Positions 11,336 through 22,542 of a stretch of 64,000 nucleotides of DNA are shown piece by piece. The stretch lies in assembly GCA_038501625.1 (NCBI GenBank), contig JAZAYU010000007.1, positions 124,001-188,000 on the forward strand, given 5' to 3'. Under the pieces are notes generated by a model. That model made no database searches. It was not told the origin of the DNA and saw only the letters and a program-made list of their open reading frames with translations. A program made the position numbers and the translations under genes. Position 1 is the stretch's first letter, and each line of letters opens with the position of its first letter. The DNA is from Corbicula japonica. Taxonomy: Eukaryota > Mollusca > Bivalvia > Venerida > Cyrenidae.

Positions 11336-12516
11336 CACAGCATTTCATGTGAAGCTGTTTTCCTGAAATATTAAAATCAACCGCAAATTAATTTATCTTC
11401 AAAAATAATTTTATATCTTAAGGCTTTTATAAATTCATTTGTCGACAGTTAAAATTGATTTAAAATATTAAGACATACATTTCTTTTGCTTATTTAACAA
11501 AGGCCTATACCAATTAAGAAGTTCTGTTTATTTAAAGCTTATCCAATAATAATCCATAAATGAAGTACCACTTAGACCCATACAGGGGCTATTTTAAGGC
11601 CCTTAAGGATTTTGAATGATTTAAAGAACATTTTGGACAGTTTGGTTGTGAACAAAATTGACCAGTAATGACCAGCATTGACCAGAAATGATCACCTTTG
11701 ACCAGTTATGACCACTATTGACCACCGGCCCGCTCAATACTCAATTGACCAGTCAATAGGCCAACCCTGCTATTATACATTCATGCAGCTTTAATAAATG
11801 AAAATAAAGAAAATTTATGCAAACCTTTTATCTGTTTACTATGTTAATGTTCATATTCTGTGCCGTAGCTGTCTACCAATTCTGCATAAGTATCTATAGG
11901 CTTCATAACCTTGGTGATACACATCTCTGAAAATAAATGTTTTATTTTAAATCTTCGCTGATAACAGTAAACTAATAATTCAGTTATACAGTACCTTTTG
12001 TGGCTTATGAAGATGTAAATAAATTGCTGTTGCAGTTAACAGTGAACAATTCATACTGTTGCCATAATTTATTTATTACATGTAAGGTCTTTTTATTAAA
12101 ATCACATACAAGGAAGATGGAAATGATGAAACATTTCATGCCATCTTTAATTCCAGAGTGTTATCACATTTTAAAGACCACATAAAGATGTGCCAGCTGA
12201 TCTGAATCTACATATATGCCATCTGATCTGGTTTTACATGGGCTGACCATTTGTGCTAAAAAGTTGTGTCCATGAAGTATGTTAAGTTATTGACTGTGAA
12301 AACTAAAACCGCATTGTTTTCTTCCTTAAAAATGTGAACAAAATTATGAGATTTATCCACTAAATAAAGGATTAAATAAGTGACCAAAGGGACCCATAAT
12401 GTATTTACAACATGGTCTGCAGAGAAACTTTGTGGCGTTTGATTCTGTGTCTTCCAAAAATTTGGCATGTTCAGGTGATTTTGTGTGAACATGCCAGAGA
12501 TTATGGTACACCATAG
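11336..12516. other. Non-coding stretch with TGACCA short-period repeat
   Basis: No gene recognised. Between about 11658 and 11735 a TGACC(A) core recurs every 10-13 bp, seven or more times. A block near 12186-12245 (GATGTGCC.GCTGATCTG) recurs at about 62890-62920, so it is a small dispersed repeat. Confidence 0.5.
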
Positions 12517-12936
12517 CAGGGCTGGACAAATTTAGATTTTTTAGTAACTACAATGTAGTCTAAAACTTGCTGGGTAAACATTTCAGCTACAATGTAGTCC
12601 CACTTTTGCCCAAATAAGCAAATTCTGATTAGTCAGTTACACACAGTATTAACAGTACAGAAAGAAACAGGAAATTCAAGAGGAACCATTACATGGGGGG
12701 CTTGATAATGTTAAAATAGATCTCAAAACATGTTATTTTGTAATAAACTTATTGCTGTTGTAATATGATATGCATTTAGTGCTAAAAGAGAATGGCGCAT
12801 ATCAAATTAACGTTTAAACTAGTCTACACTAAAAAAATTGAGCTAGCCCACAGACAAGCAATCAGATATTTTGAGATTGTCCGATACAATTTTCAGCTTG
12901 CCCAAGGCGTCGGGCTAGTGGGTTTGTCCAGCCATG
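12517..12936. mobile_element. hAT-like non-autonomous element with 5-bp TSD
   Basis: Ends are inverted: CAGGGCTGGACAAA at the left and, on the opposite strand, CATGGCTGGACAAA at the right. Both sides carry an immediately adjacent CATAG (12512-12516 and 12937-12941), read as a 5-bp target-site duplication. The CAG start and 5-8-bp duplications are hAT hallmarks. About 420 bp, no coding capacity. Confidence 0.78.
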
Positions 12937-13199
12937 CATAGTCATGTAAAGGAAGGGCAAATTCTGTGCTGTTTGAGTGTTTGTACAGTTTATTATAGGT
13001 AAATTAAAAAAAATACCTCTCCAGTAGTCTAATTTTTCTCATATTCCAGTTTCATGCTCTTTGAACCAGATTTGTCAGGCATCTTTTATCTGTATACTTC
13101 AAACTGAAATACCAATTACAAAAAATAAAATTTATAAATGATATTATTTGCCTATACATGCATATACCTTCCAATGACTTAATTTATTTTTCTTAGTGA

Positions 13200-13598
13200 C
13201 AGACTTCTTTAAAGTCGCCGGACTGTCGGACCTGTCCGGTAAAATTTGGACTGGTCTGATGTGATTTTCAATGTTGTAGGACCAAATATCCGGCAAAAAT
13301 TTGATCGGCATATTCCAATTTTACTCCCTAAATTACAATTTTACTCGCTGTTTTGATTCGAGACTGTTCTGAGGGAAATGAGTGAGGATATCCAAATGAA
13401 ATATTTTACTTAATTGTCATAATGACAATTTGTTATTTTGTTCCACTGAATAAAAACAACAACAAAAATACCCTCAATACTGTGTTTTGCTTACTTAATC
13501 ATTAATGTGTTAAATGTTTCAGTCGGACAGAAATTGTTTTGGTCAGACAGATTTTCACATCTTGTCCGACACTTTTTTTACAATTTTTAGGAAGTCTG
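13200..13598. mobile_element. Short inverted-repeat element with 6-bp TSD
   Basis: Left end CAGACTTC, right end GAAGTCTG, flanked by TAGTGA at 13194-13199 and 13599-13604. The inside carries TCGGAC/GTCCGA-rich segments near both ends. About 399 bp; probably hAT-like, judged from the CAG end and duplication length. Confidence 0.75.
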
Positions 13599-13848
13599 TA
13601 GTGATCATTACACTCAAACATCTAGACCAAGGCATGTATACAAAAGTTTGACACAATTTATTGGACTGTGAAAACTAATTAAAATAAATAAATTTTCAAA
13701 TTTATATCAATTAATTAATGGTCAACACGGCTTCACCATGCAACACATCTGAACTTGTTTGACAAAGAATTCCACTCGACCGCTCGCCATGGCAAGTAAA
13801 TGATCCGTTGGGTCGAAGGAAGCAGCCGAAACACTCGACCGGCAGGGC

Positions 13849-14100
13849 CAGGGTTTTTCTAGCCTTTCTGAGAGTCCGGAAAACAGACCCTTTCCCAAAG
13901 TTAACGGACCCATTCCCAATAGGAAATTTCTTCCACTTTTCGCAAATGAACCCACTGATAATTTTCAAAACATAAGAAACGGTGTTAACTTTCGCTTTAC
14001 GCTGTATTTTTGTTGATAAAAATTCCTAGAAGTTTCACGCGCAAAAATTTTCCCGATTCTGGCTAAGGTACTTTTCCCAAAATGGCTAGGAAAACCAGTG
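13849..14100. mobile_element. Probable short inverted-repeat element
   Basis: Left end CAGGGTTTTTCTAGCC matches the reverse complement of the right end (CACTGGTTTTCCTAGCC) with a small gap. I could not see a convincing target-site duplication, so the limits are tentative. Confidence 0.5.
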
Positions 14101-14425
14101 AGGACGTGTAAATTTTTCAGCAAAGCACATGTGTTTTCTTAGAATAATGAAATATTCTCAAGTTGTTTACAAATTTCAATTTGATTTCCGGAATTTCGGT
14201 CGATTTCCATTGTATTCAGAATGTTTCTGATGTAAAGATAACAGCAGCATTTTATTTTTACCCTAATCAGAATAAGGCTGAAAGTGCACCTTTTTTCCCG
14301 CTGTATGTTAAAAATTATGTAGAAACAAAATATTGAAGGTAAAGTTTTTTACACAAGATACAGGTGATTATGAAAAGCGAGAGAGCGAGCAGGACAGAAC
14401 GAAGAGATCGAATGGAAAAAAAATG

Positions 14426-15185
14426 TTACAGAAAGAGTATTTTATTTATAATTGCGAGTGTACTTTCTGTAAGGGCTAGTGCACTTGTTCATTCACCTGA
14501 CCTGTAGGGCGATTGGGTTAAAGAAAATTTCTACACCTCTGTCAGAGCAATTATTCCTAAAATCTGAAATAAATAATTAGTGGTAAACACGGCTTCGCCG
14601 TGCTTCCTATTTAAATCATTCAACACTATGCCTCATTTTTTTATGAAATGTAGCTCTAAATTCTAATAATTTTTATTTGTAGTAAATGAAGCATTATTCA
14701 GATAGCATTTGGTAAACAAAGCTTTACAGAAAGAGTATTTTATTTAAAATGTAAGAGCAAGTGTACTTTCTGTAAGATGGAGTGCACTTGCTCATTCACT
14801 CAACCTGTAAGGCGATTGGGTCAAAGAAAATTTCTACACCTCTGACAGAGCAATTATTCCTAAAATCTGAAATAAATAATTAGTGGTAAACACGGCTTCG
14901 CCGTGCTTCCTATTTAAATCATTCAACACTATGCCTTATTTTTTTATGAAATGAAGCTCTTATAATTTTATTTGTTGTAAATGAAGCATTATTCAGATAG
15001 CATTTGGTAAACAAAGCTTTACAGAAAGAGTATTTTATTTAAAATGTAAGGAAGAGTGTACTTTCTGTAACGGGGAGTGCACTTGCTCATTCACTCGACC
15101 TGAAGGGTGAGTGGGTAAAACAAAATTTCTACACCTCTGCTGAGCAGTTATTCCTAAAATCTGAAATAAATAATAAGTGCTTTTA
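14426..15185 (+). repeat. ~297-bp tandem repeat, about 2.5 copies
   Basis: The TTACAGAAAGAGTATTTTAT block recurs at 14426, 14724 and 15019 (spacings about 298 and 295). Each unit holds a TTACAGAAAG...CTTTCTGTAA stem of about 50 bp and a CTACACCTCT block. The first two units also carry the hairpin CACGGC-TTC-GCCGTG; the last partial unit lacks it. Single related fragments occur at about 13720-13740 and 16035-16085, so the unit is part of a dispersed family. Confidence 0.85.
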
Positions 15186-15234
15186 AAAAATTCTACAATA
15201 TGCCTCATTTTTTGGAAAGGCAGCTCTAAAAAAA

Positions 15235-16045
15235 TTGTTGTATACTGGTCATCTATGGGTTCGCGTTACTTAGCAGTTATCACAATGAAGTAAAGACGAA
15301 AAGAAACGTACCTGTTAAATTTTGATTTATTTCTCCTATTCCAACCTTTTCCTGTTATTTAATTCTTAAAATGACCATGGAATATCCAAAAACAATAGAA
15401 TGCATCCATATGATTATCATTGGTGTCCGCCATGTTGTCCTAATTACGTCATCATTCGATTCGCGGTATGTGAAAATTCTTGGAATAAATCGAACACTCG
15501 TAGGTTTAGAACACTAAATGTTTAATCAGATAACAAGTCATTTAAAGTGTGATAGGTGAACATGTCAAAACTTTAACTGTTAACTAAATTTTAACAAATA
15601 ACAACTGTTAACATGGTTAATCACACTGACTGTAAATTTTAAAGTTATTCCTCTGGACAGTGCTTGCAATTGAAAGAACTTTCATTCCATATTTAATATT
15701 TAGTGGTTGGTTACCTATCTGATTTAAAATTTAGTGGTCGGTTACCTAACTACATATAAACACTTCCGGAGCTATGGGCGGGACAGACGAACTTGTAAAC
15801 AAAGCAAAATAGGACAAAAATAAGGCTAAAGCTGAGTTTTTCATTTCTAACAAAAACACTATATTTGATGTATACGAACGAATACTTACCAAGAAACTGC
15901 TCATAACTGTTGAAAAAACGTTTTTTCGTCAAACCACAAATATAGGTCAGCAACGTGACAAAGTAAACAATCGGTAGAGGGCGCAAAACAAATACCGCGA
16001 GACGAACGATGACGCGACACCAATGATGACCAGTATAAATGAAGC
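15235..16045. repeat. Possible inverted-repeat element, poorly bounded
   Basis: TATACTGGTCATC near 15240 is matched in reverse by GATGACCAGTATA near 16025-16037, and a TCATTGGTGTC...CATCATTCG..TCGCGGTA block near 15405-15475 is matched in reverse near 15990-16030. A minus-strand frame with an ATG (16061-15750, 103 codons) crosses it, but resembles nothing I know and is hydrophobic from base composition. Confidence 0.35.
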
Positions 16046-16518
16046 ATTTTTCAGATAGCATTTGGTAAACACAGCTTTACCATGCCTCAAACAACTTATA
16101 TTAGCAGAGTAGCTTTATGCTTAATCTGCAAACTTTGGGTTCAAGTCCTGATCATGAAAACACTTGTATCTTCAAAAATTGTGGTCAGATTTCATTTGAC
16201 CAGTTTGGTCAATTTTGGAGTTAATTTCAACGTAATACCTTATCGCTTTCCCACACCAAATTAAAACGAAAGCAATCGATATTACCATCTAATCTGCAAT
16301 GTTAAACTTACTGTTCTTGTTGATGATTGCAGTAAAAAAAATAAATAAAAACGTCGTAAAATTCCAATGTTTAGAATGTTGTGGAAACCGGTGTAACTGC
16401 AACTAACCAAATTTCGAACAACTACCGTAATGCTCATCGCTACAGTACGGTGAAGCCTACAGTTAGACTCTAACTCTGTGACAAAATTATATTTTAATCG
16501 ATGTTGAAACTTATTTAC

Positions 16519-16710
16519 CTGATTTTTAGAGCGAGTTCAATCTTAATTTTTATATAACATATGGAATCAGAACTTCTGAAAATGTGAATCGAGAAACAAA
16601 ATGGCGGCTTTTCAGTTTTAAAATCCAGAAGCAAGCAATCTGGATTCAAGTCATATTGTCCAATCAGAAAAAGCCTTACTTTGCAAGGTTTTTTTATTGT
16701 CCAATCAGAA
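16519..16710 (-). promoter_or_regulatory. Candidate leftward promoter with CCAAT boxes, YY1 site and first-exon donor
   Basis: On the minus strand, two CCAAT-type boxes lie at 16664-16660 and 16705-16701 (plus-strand CCAATCAG in identical TTGTCCAATCAGAAAA context, 41 bp apart). They sit 60-100 bp upstream of GCCGCCATTTTG (16608-16597), a strong YY1 match often found at transcription starts. About 85 bp further a consensus 5' splice site, CAG|GTAAATAA, falls between 16519 and 16518. The spacing fits a small first exon. The CCAAT boxes read in plus orientation, which NF-Y tolerates. No coding exon further left was recognised. Confidence 0.35.
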
Positions 16711-16802
16711 AAGCCGTATTTAACAGGGTATTTTGCAAACCGGAAATTCACGGTTTCCAATTGTCTTGGTATAGACCGTTAGACATGCGCAATACCGTAA
16801 TC

Positions 16803-16856
16803 GGAATCGACACGATTTCGACGCGCTTCGCGCGTCGAAATCGTAGGGTCGATTCC
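16803..16856. repeat. Long CpG-rich hairpin
   Basis: Perfect 14-bp arms ACGATTTCGACGCG (16812-16825) and their complement (16831-16844) around a CTTCG loop, extended by 9-bp arms GGAATCGAC (16803-16811) and GTCGATTCC (16848-16856) with a 3-nt bulge on the right side. Not a terminator in this eukaryotic context; possibly the core of a small palindromic element. Confidence 0.7.
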
Positions 16857-17025
16857 GTAATAATTCCCGACGCCTTGCAGCGTATAGCTTGTTTAAATTT
16901 TCTTTACAATTCGAAAATTATTTAGATTTTATACTTGAACCAAAATTTAGATATGCACTGATACTATTTCGTGTTTCATTACACAAATAAGCAATTGAAA
17001 CAGGTAGACATGAAAAAATAGATAG

Positions 17026-17330
17026 AATACAATACAATACAATACAATAAGATTTATTTTGAGTCGGCAAGACAAGTACAATAGAATAACATAAGCTCTC
17101 AGGAGCTTTTTAACCGACTATAATAACAAATGTAAGCAGGGTAAAAACAAGTGTAAAGAGGCTGTAATAAAAGCATAGTTAAATGTTAAACAGTGTGTCA
17201 TAGTATAAAAAAAACACACATTTTAAGTCAAATTCTGACAGTTAAAAGCTAATGAACATTAAATAGTTAAGATAATACATTCATTATTTATATAGGATTT
17301 CTAAAATGTGACATGTCTTAATAGTTAATA
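17026..17330 (-). mobile_element. LINE/SINE 3' end with (TATTG)n tail
   Basis: On the minus strand, a sequence ending CTTGCCGACTCAAAATAAAT runs into four or five TATTG repeats (17049-17026), the tail style of several invertebrate non-LTR elements. No coding sequence is left. The upstream limit is uncertain. Confidence 0.5.
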
Positions 17331-17379
17331 AAAGTTTCATTTATCACAGAAGTTTTACTAAGATTTATTTAAAATTTTA

Positions 17380-17870
17380 TCACACATGAGGAGGTTAGAA
17401 ACAACAGAATATGTCGCAGTTGTAATATGAACGTTTTGGAAACAGAGTATCATTTTCTATTAACTTGTCCCTTTTACCGAAATCTAAGACGAAAATATTT
17501 TAAACCGTATTACTGTCAGTGGCCAACTGTTAGGAAATTTGAATCATTAATGTCCACAAACTCTAAACGAACTCAGTTCAATGTGGCTAAATTTATTTAT
17601 TTTGCAAATAAGCTGCGGAGCGCTAATAGCAGTACAAATTGATAATATTGTACCAAATATTCACCGTTGTTTTGTGTTCCAAGACATTTTCTGCCTCTGA
17701 AAATGATATTCATTTTATATTATATTATTTTCCACGAAATTTCGCTTTAAGTATTTTGCTTATTTCTCGTATACATTAAGCTGTCTTCACCATTGTTATA
17801 CATTGTATTGTAATATTGTAGGCTATAAACATTGTATAATGTTTTATGCTGAAAAAACTTATGGAATGGA
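17380..17870 (+). pseudogene. LINE ORF2 C-terminus and 3' UTR fragment
   Basis: A frame from about 17380 to the stop at 17640-17642 encodes the Cys/His tail typical of one LINE group: C-R-S-C, then E-T-E-Y-H-F-L-L-T-C-P-F-Y, followed by a KYFKPYY block and NVAKFIYFANKLR. This is the 3' end of an element of the general kind seen at 1-2490. About 230 bp of AT-rich 3' UTR follow, ending near TGGAATGGAATATATTTTG. Everything upstream is missing (5' truncation). Confidence 0.8.
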
Positions 17871-20667
17871 ATATATTTTGTTACACATATTGACAGCATA
17901 ATGATAGTTCTACCGCGAAATGCATAATAAGTAATGTCGTCTGCTCAACTTTATGACGTCATTTCAAAAATTGACGTCAACTGTCCGATGGTTCCTTTCC
18001 CCGAGACGCGTCCCTTATCACACCAGCAACAGATTGATACTGATGAAAATTTGACATATTTGCACGGTGAGACTTTTGATGGTCGCCTATGTTTTTTTCT
18101 GTTTATTAGAAATGATTTAAATTCAGACCTGAAAAGCTTTAAACCACATTAATTCTATGTACGTACATCGCTAACAACTGCCATTCGGAAAAAAATGTCA
18201 GTAAACGCTGCGCTTAAAGCCGTGACCATTATTTTATGACACCATAATTGGATCTTTCTGCTTTTCGGCTGTGTGGAGATGCTTTGTCGTCTGGATGTGG
18301 CGATTCCTGAAAAGGAATTTTCACTTTTCATTAGATCGAACCCGGGCTAACGTGATTAAGTAGAAATAATTGCATTTTAAACCTGTTGCTTGATTTTGAT
18401 TCAAAAGAGGCCTTGATTGATTAAGTAACACCGTCTTAAAAACGTTTCCAGAGGATCGCAAATCAACCCACAAATGATTACTTCCTTATTGAAGCATGTC
18501 GTAAAACATAGCCCCAGATGGTTTTGTTTTAATAAATAACATAAATAAAAAAGCGTTTGTTAGTTTATCATTAATAAGTACCAAACAATAGCTCTAAACT
18601 TCCTGATTATATGCGTATCATAGTTCCTTATGAGTCTGTTTTCAAATTCCCATAGTATTACAGCTGTATAATCGTATACACTTGAATTACAATTAATGTA
18701 ACTATTGAATGGGAGTGGAAATTAAATTCGAGTTTTTTAAATGAGAAAGTTTAAATTGATCGCCATTAGAAGTGTATTTTAGGCAAACAGTATGCTTGAC
18801 AGTAGGGATTTGTATCATTATTAAAGGTAAAAGACAACTTGTTGATGAGTAATATTCCTGGTTAAAACATGATTCTTATTCAACCAAATGACATTTCGCT
18901 GTTCATAGTTTGTGTTTCATAGTTTGTGTTTGTTCGTGTATTAAAAATTCTCCAGTATCAAAATATTTAAAAAATATTTTTAAACAATAAATTAGCTTTT
19001 TGGCGTCGTCTTGATATGGCGATTCCTAACAATGTATATTTCAATTTTTCATCAGATCGAATCAAGGCTCAATGTGCTTTAAGTTGAGATAATTGCATTA
19101 TAACTATCATTATATAAATCTTATCATTATCAAACCCTTCAAACAATAAACAATTTGATCTACATATACTCGATATAAATTCCGTCGTTCACAGTCTAGT
19201 GTCTTATAATGTTGTTTTTGTGAATATCTTGCACAGATAATGATGAGCTCAAAACTCGGGAGTTTTAATCCACCTCGCAGCTAATGAAACCAGATATTCT
19301 CTCATATATAAAATCTGCTATTATATGCTATTATATGAACATAATACCTTCGACATGTGAAATGTTGCCATAAGGTTAAGGCGTATAATATCACTTATAC
19401 AAAAATAAAATGTATAAAACCCACGTCAGCATGAACTGTGTTTAATAAAATTGCAGGATTGGTCACACGTTAAAGTACTTTAATCACGACCTTTTCCTCT
19501 CACGATGAAAAAATGTACAGATTCACTCATAACAGATGTTTATAAAAAATATTTCATAAAATATAATCTTACATGTTCCACTCCCGTTATCAACGAAAAC
19601 AAGTAATAAAACTAAGATATTTTAGTCAACATTTATAGAGGAAACTAAATGTTAAGAACATGTTATTGAAATCAATCCTCAAGTGTAGGAACAAGTGCAC
19701 AGAGGTAAGGAAATGTAAATGTTAGCACTTTTACAGTAATGGAAGAAGAGAAACATTCCAAAACCGCAGTATCTGTTTTTATAGTCCTGTTTCATATGAC
19801 TTTGAAATGACAAATTGCTGAACAGTTTGTACTAAAAAAATCATTTATACACTCAAGATAGAACTGATACAAAGTTCCATTACACCTATAGACAGGTTCA
19901 TTAAAAACGAGTCTGCAATATTTTCATTAATGTCATGTTTGGTGGCTTTCAAAACCCCCTTTTTAACCATTTTCATATTAAATTTTGTAGAAACTTTGCA
20001 TATTAAAAATTTCGAAATGTTCTTAACAACCAATTTTGTTTACTTGGGGACAGACATAGAAGTAATGGCGTAAAATAAATGACATAAATTAGAAATCGTT
20101 AATATATTTATATGTTAAAACAATCTGAAAACACTTTTGATCCAGGAATCTCTCTTAAAAATGTGATTTCGACACTGGGTTCAAGAAAGAAACTGCAGAG
20201 TGTAAATTAAAGACACAATTAAGACACTCTCAAAACAAACAAGATTTGCTGTTAAGCATTAAATTGAAATTTAAATCCTATCTCTAAAACAGTAGTTGAA
20301 AAAACCTTGTTGTAAAAGTGATTTTAAACTTTAATTGGACTTTAGATATAAACTAGGTTTTGGGGATATTACTTGAACAAACTTTCCTTAATTAGTGATA
20401 TCAATAAACCTGAGTCAAAAATGTACTTGTTATGCATCGATTTCGTTCACAGATATCCTTTTAATTGGCATGTGCCCAAAAAGCGTAAAACAAATAATAA
20501 AATGAAATGTAGCCCCCGTTAGAAGTCCGCATCTAAAACAATAAATTTACGGCATAGTTATAATCAAATTCATTTCATTTATTAAAAATGGTTATATATC
20601 TATTTATGATAAAATTATTAAGATCAAAAACTTGTGTTTGCCCTTTCGGAATTTTTGCTGCACTAAA
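17871..20667. other. AT-rich non-coding stretch
   Basis: No supported gene. Two perfect TGACGTCA sites lie at 17954-17961 and 17972-17979. A segment at about 18280-18385 (GTGGCGATTCCTGA...AGATCGAA...AATTGCAT) is repeated in diverged form at about 19010-19110, a short local duplication; its start also resembles the end of repeat family R. Confidence 0.5.
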
Positions 20668-21360
20668 GGGGTCGTCACACTATGACGTTCTGGTCAACGT
20701 TCTCTGAACGTTTCAATCGTTCATTTTTTGAGCGTTCTAGAATGAGGATGACAGATCTGGCGTGTTATTAACGTTTAGTCTAACGCACAAATAGCGTGTG
20801 TCTAACGCATTAGAAGCGTTTAACAGCGACCAAGTAAGAAAACCCTAAAAATTTTAGCATGTTCTCACGTGCCACTGGCGCGCGAAGAACGATTTATCAA
20901 CGTTAGACGAGCGTGCTGAGGCATGGACGTTCGGATAACGCTTGAATGACGCTCAATGGACGCCAAAATGACGTTCGTTTTAAATTAGTCCCACGCTGCG
21001 TGCGCTAGGGGACCGTTCAGCAATCGTTGACAGGTCGCCAGTGAGTCGTTCACAGCAAAGCAAACGATTTGTAACAACCAGGTAACGCTTGAGTAACGAC
21101 TGACTCACGATAGCCGAGCGCGTGCAACGCTTGGCGAACGTTAGTAAAACGTTCCGCGAACGTTCTTAAACGTTCTTCAGCGTTTAAAATTAAACGTTGA
21201 AGAAAGCTGGTCTCAGCGAAAATTTTTGAGCATGTGTTCTCCGCCGATACCCGGCGATCACCGACGTTTACCGACGTTCACTAGCGTTCACACAACGCAC
21301 TTCTGGCGCTATCCCAGCAAGTTTCCACAAACGTTGTAGAAAGTCATAATGTGACGGCCC
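20668..21360. mobile_element. MITE rich in AACG/CGTT motifs
   Basis: Ends are inverted: left GGGGTCGTCACACTATGAC, right (opposite strand) GGGCCGTCACATTATGAC. Between them about thirty AACG or CGTT cores occur in about 690 bp, many as AACGTTC or GAACGTT, giving a CpG-dense island in AT-rich DNA. A second, truncated copy lies at 51086. No coding capacity. The target-site duplication is not clear. Confidence 0.78.
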
Positions 21361-21740
21361 TATAAGATAAAGTTCAATCGGGTTAATTTTATTGACAAAA
21401 GTGGAAAATTTTCAGATATATCTAAATTAACCATACCGTCAAAATACCACGAGATGTCGTTCAAGGCTGTCATTATATACAAAGAATGACTGGATATGGT
21501 TCTCTTGTGTCCATATATTTTATTTATCATGAGAAAAGGCTTGGTTTCATGACAAGACAAGTAATATAAATTTTACTTTTTGCAAACTTTGTTGGTTTTG
21601 CAATTTGACTGGTATATGGAAAAAAAAAAGTTGTCATAAAATCTGAAAATGTCTTGCTTTCAGCTTCTTTAAACTGTCAACTGTTCCTGCTGTTTATTTC
21701 CATGCAAAAATGCCATGCGTCAACATAGAGCTTCATTTAA
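21361..21740. other. Spacer between MITE and Ngaro element
   Basis: AT-rich, no feature recognised. Confidence 0.5.
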
Positions 21741-21988
21741 ACAAACAATCAAGAGCAAATAGGGGGATAATGAGAGCTTTATTAAACTATATAAACTAGC
21801 TAAAGCTCCAAACTACGAGTAAGCGCGCATATAATATATAACATAGATAGATCAGCGGAGTAATACTAGTATATGACACATTTTACAAATTCGTACAAGC
21901 ATTAAGAATTGCAAATATACAATACTCATCACAATAATATCAAATCCTAAAACAATAGTACTGAAATCATAAATGAAAAATTCGTCCA
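21741..21988 (-). repeat. Ngaro split direct repeat B2
   Basis: 248 bp, nearly identical to 22240-22481 in the same orientation, with a few substitutions and a short ACTAGT-type insertion. It forms the 3' outer end of the element. The 96 bp between it and the A2 repeat match nothing else in the window. Confidence 0.92.
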
Positions 21989-22084
21989 GCATACAACACA
22001 TCAATTAAGGAAACCCAGTTAATCAAGAAACATATAGGTGAAATAACTAAAACAGATAATACAAAAAAGGGAGTGGAGGGTGGG

Positions 22085-22236
22085 AAATTTAGCAGAGTTG
22101 AAAATATAAGCATGCGCGACAAGGTAACTTTTAATACTGGCGCGCTAAGGCGCTCTCAGAACCTCCCGCATTTCCAGGTAAGGTTACGGTCAGCTGAGCA
22201 TAGGCCGCGCAAATGATTGACGTTTAAATGAAATTA
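22085..22236 (-). repeat. Ngaro split direct repeat A2
   Basis: 152 bp, nearly identical to 26044-26195; starts AAATTTAGCAGAG on the plus strand and ends AATGAAATTA. CpG-richer than its surroundings. Confidence 0.92.
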
Positions 22237-22239
22237 AAT

Positions 22240-22481
22240 ACAAACAATCAAGAGCAAATAGGGGGATAATGAGAGCTTTATTAAACTATATAAACTAGCT
22301 ACAGCTCCAAACTACGAGTAAGCGCGCATATAATATATAACATAGATAGATCAGCGCAGTAATATATGACACATTTTACAAATTCGTACAAGCATTAAGA
22401 ATGGCAAATATACAATACTCATCACAATAATTTCAAATCCTAAAACAATAGTACTGAAATCATAAATGAAAAATTCGTCCA
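22240..22481 (-). repeat. Ngaro split direct repeat B1
   Basis: 242 bp partner of 21741-21988. It directly follows the recombinase stop (22543-22545) on the coding strand. Confidence 0.92.
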
Positions 22482-22542
22482 TTTCTCCGATAAGTAGGAG
22501 TAGTAAGTAGATACCTGAACTGATTTTATTAGAACACTAATC

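Noticed and set aside
17934..18152. 72-codon plus-strand frame with ATG
   Set aside because: No recognisable domain, no splice or promoter support, lies just after a LINE 3' end.
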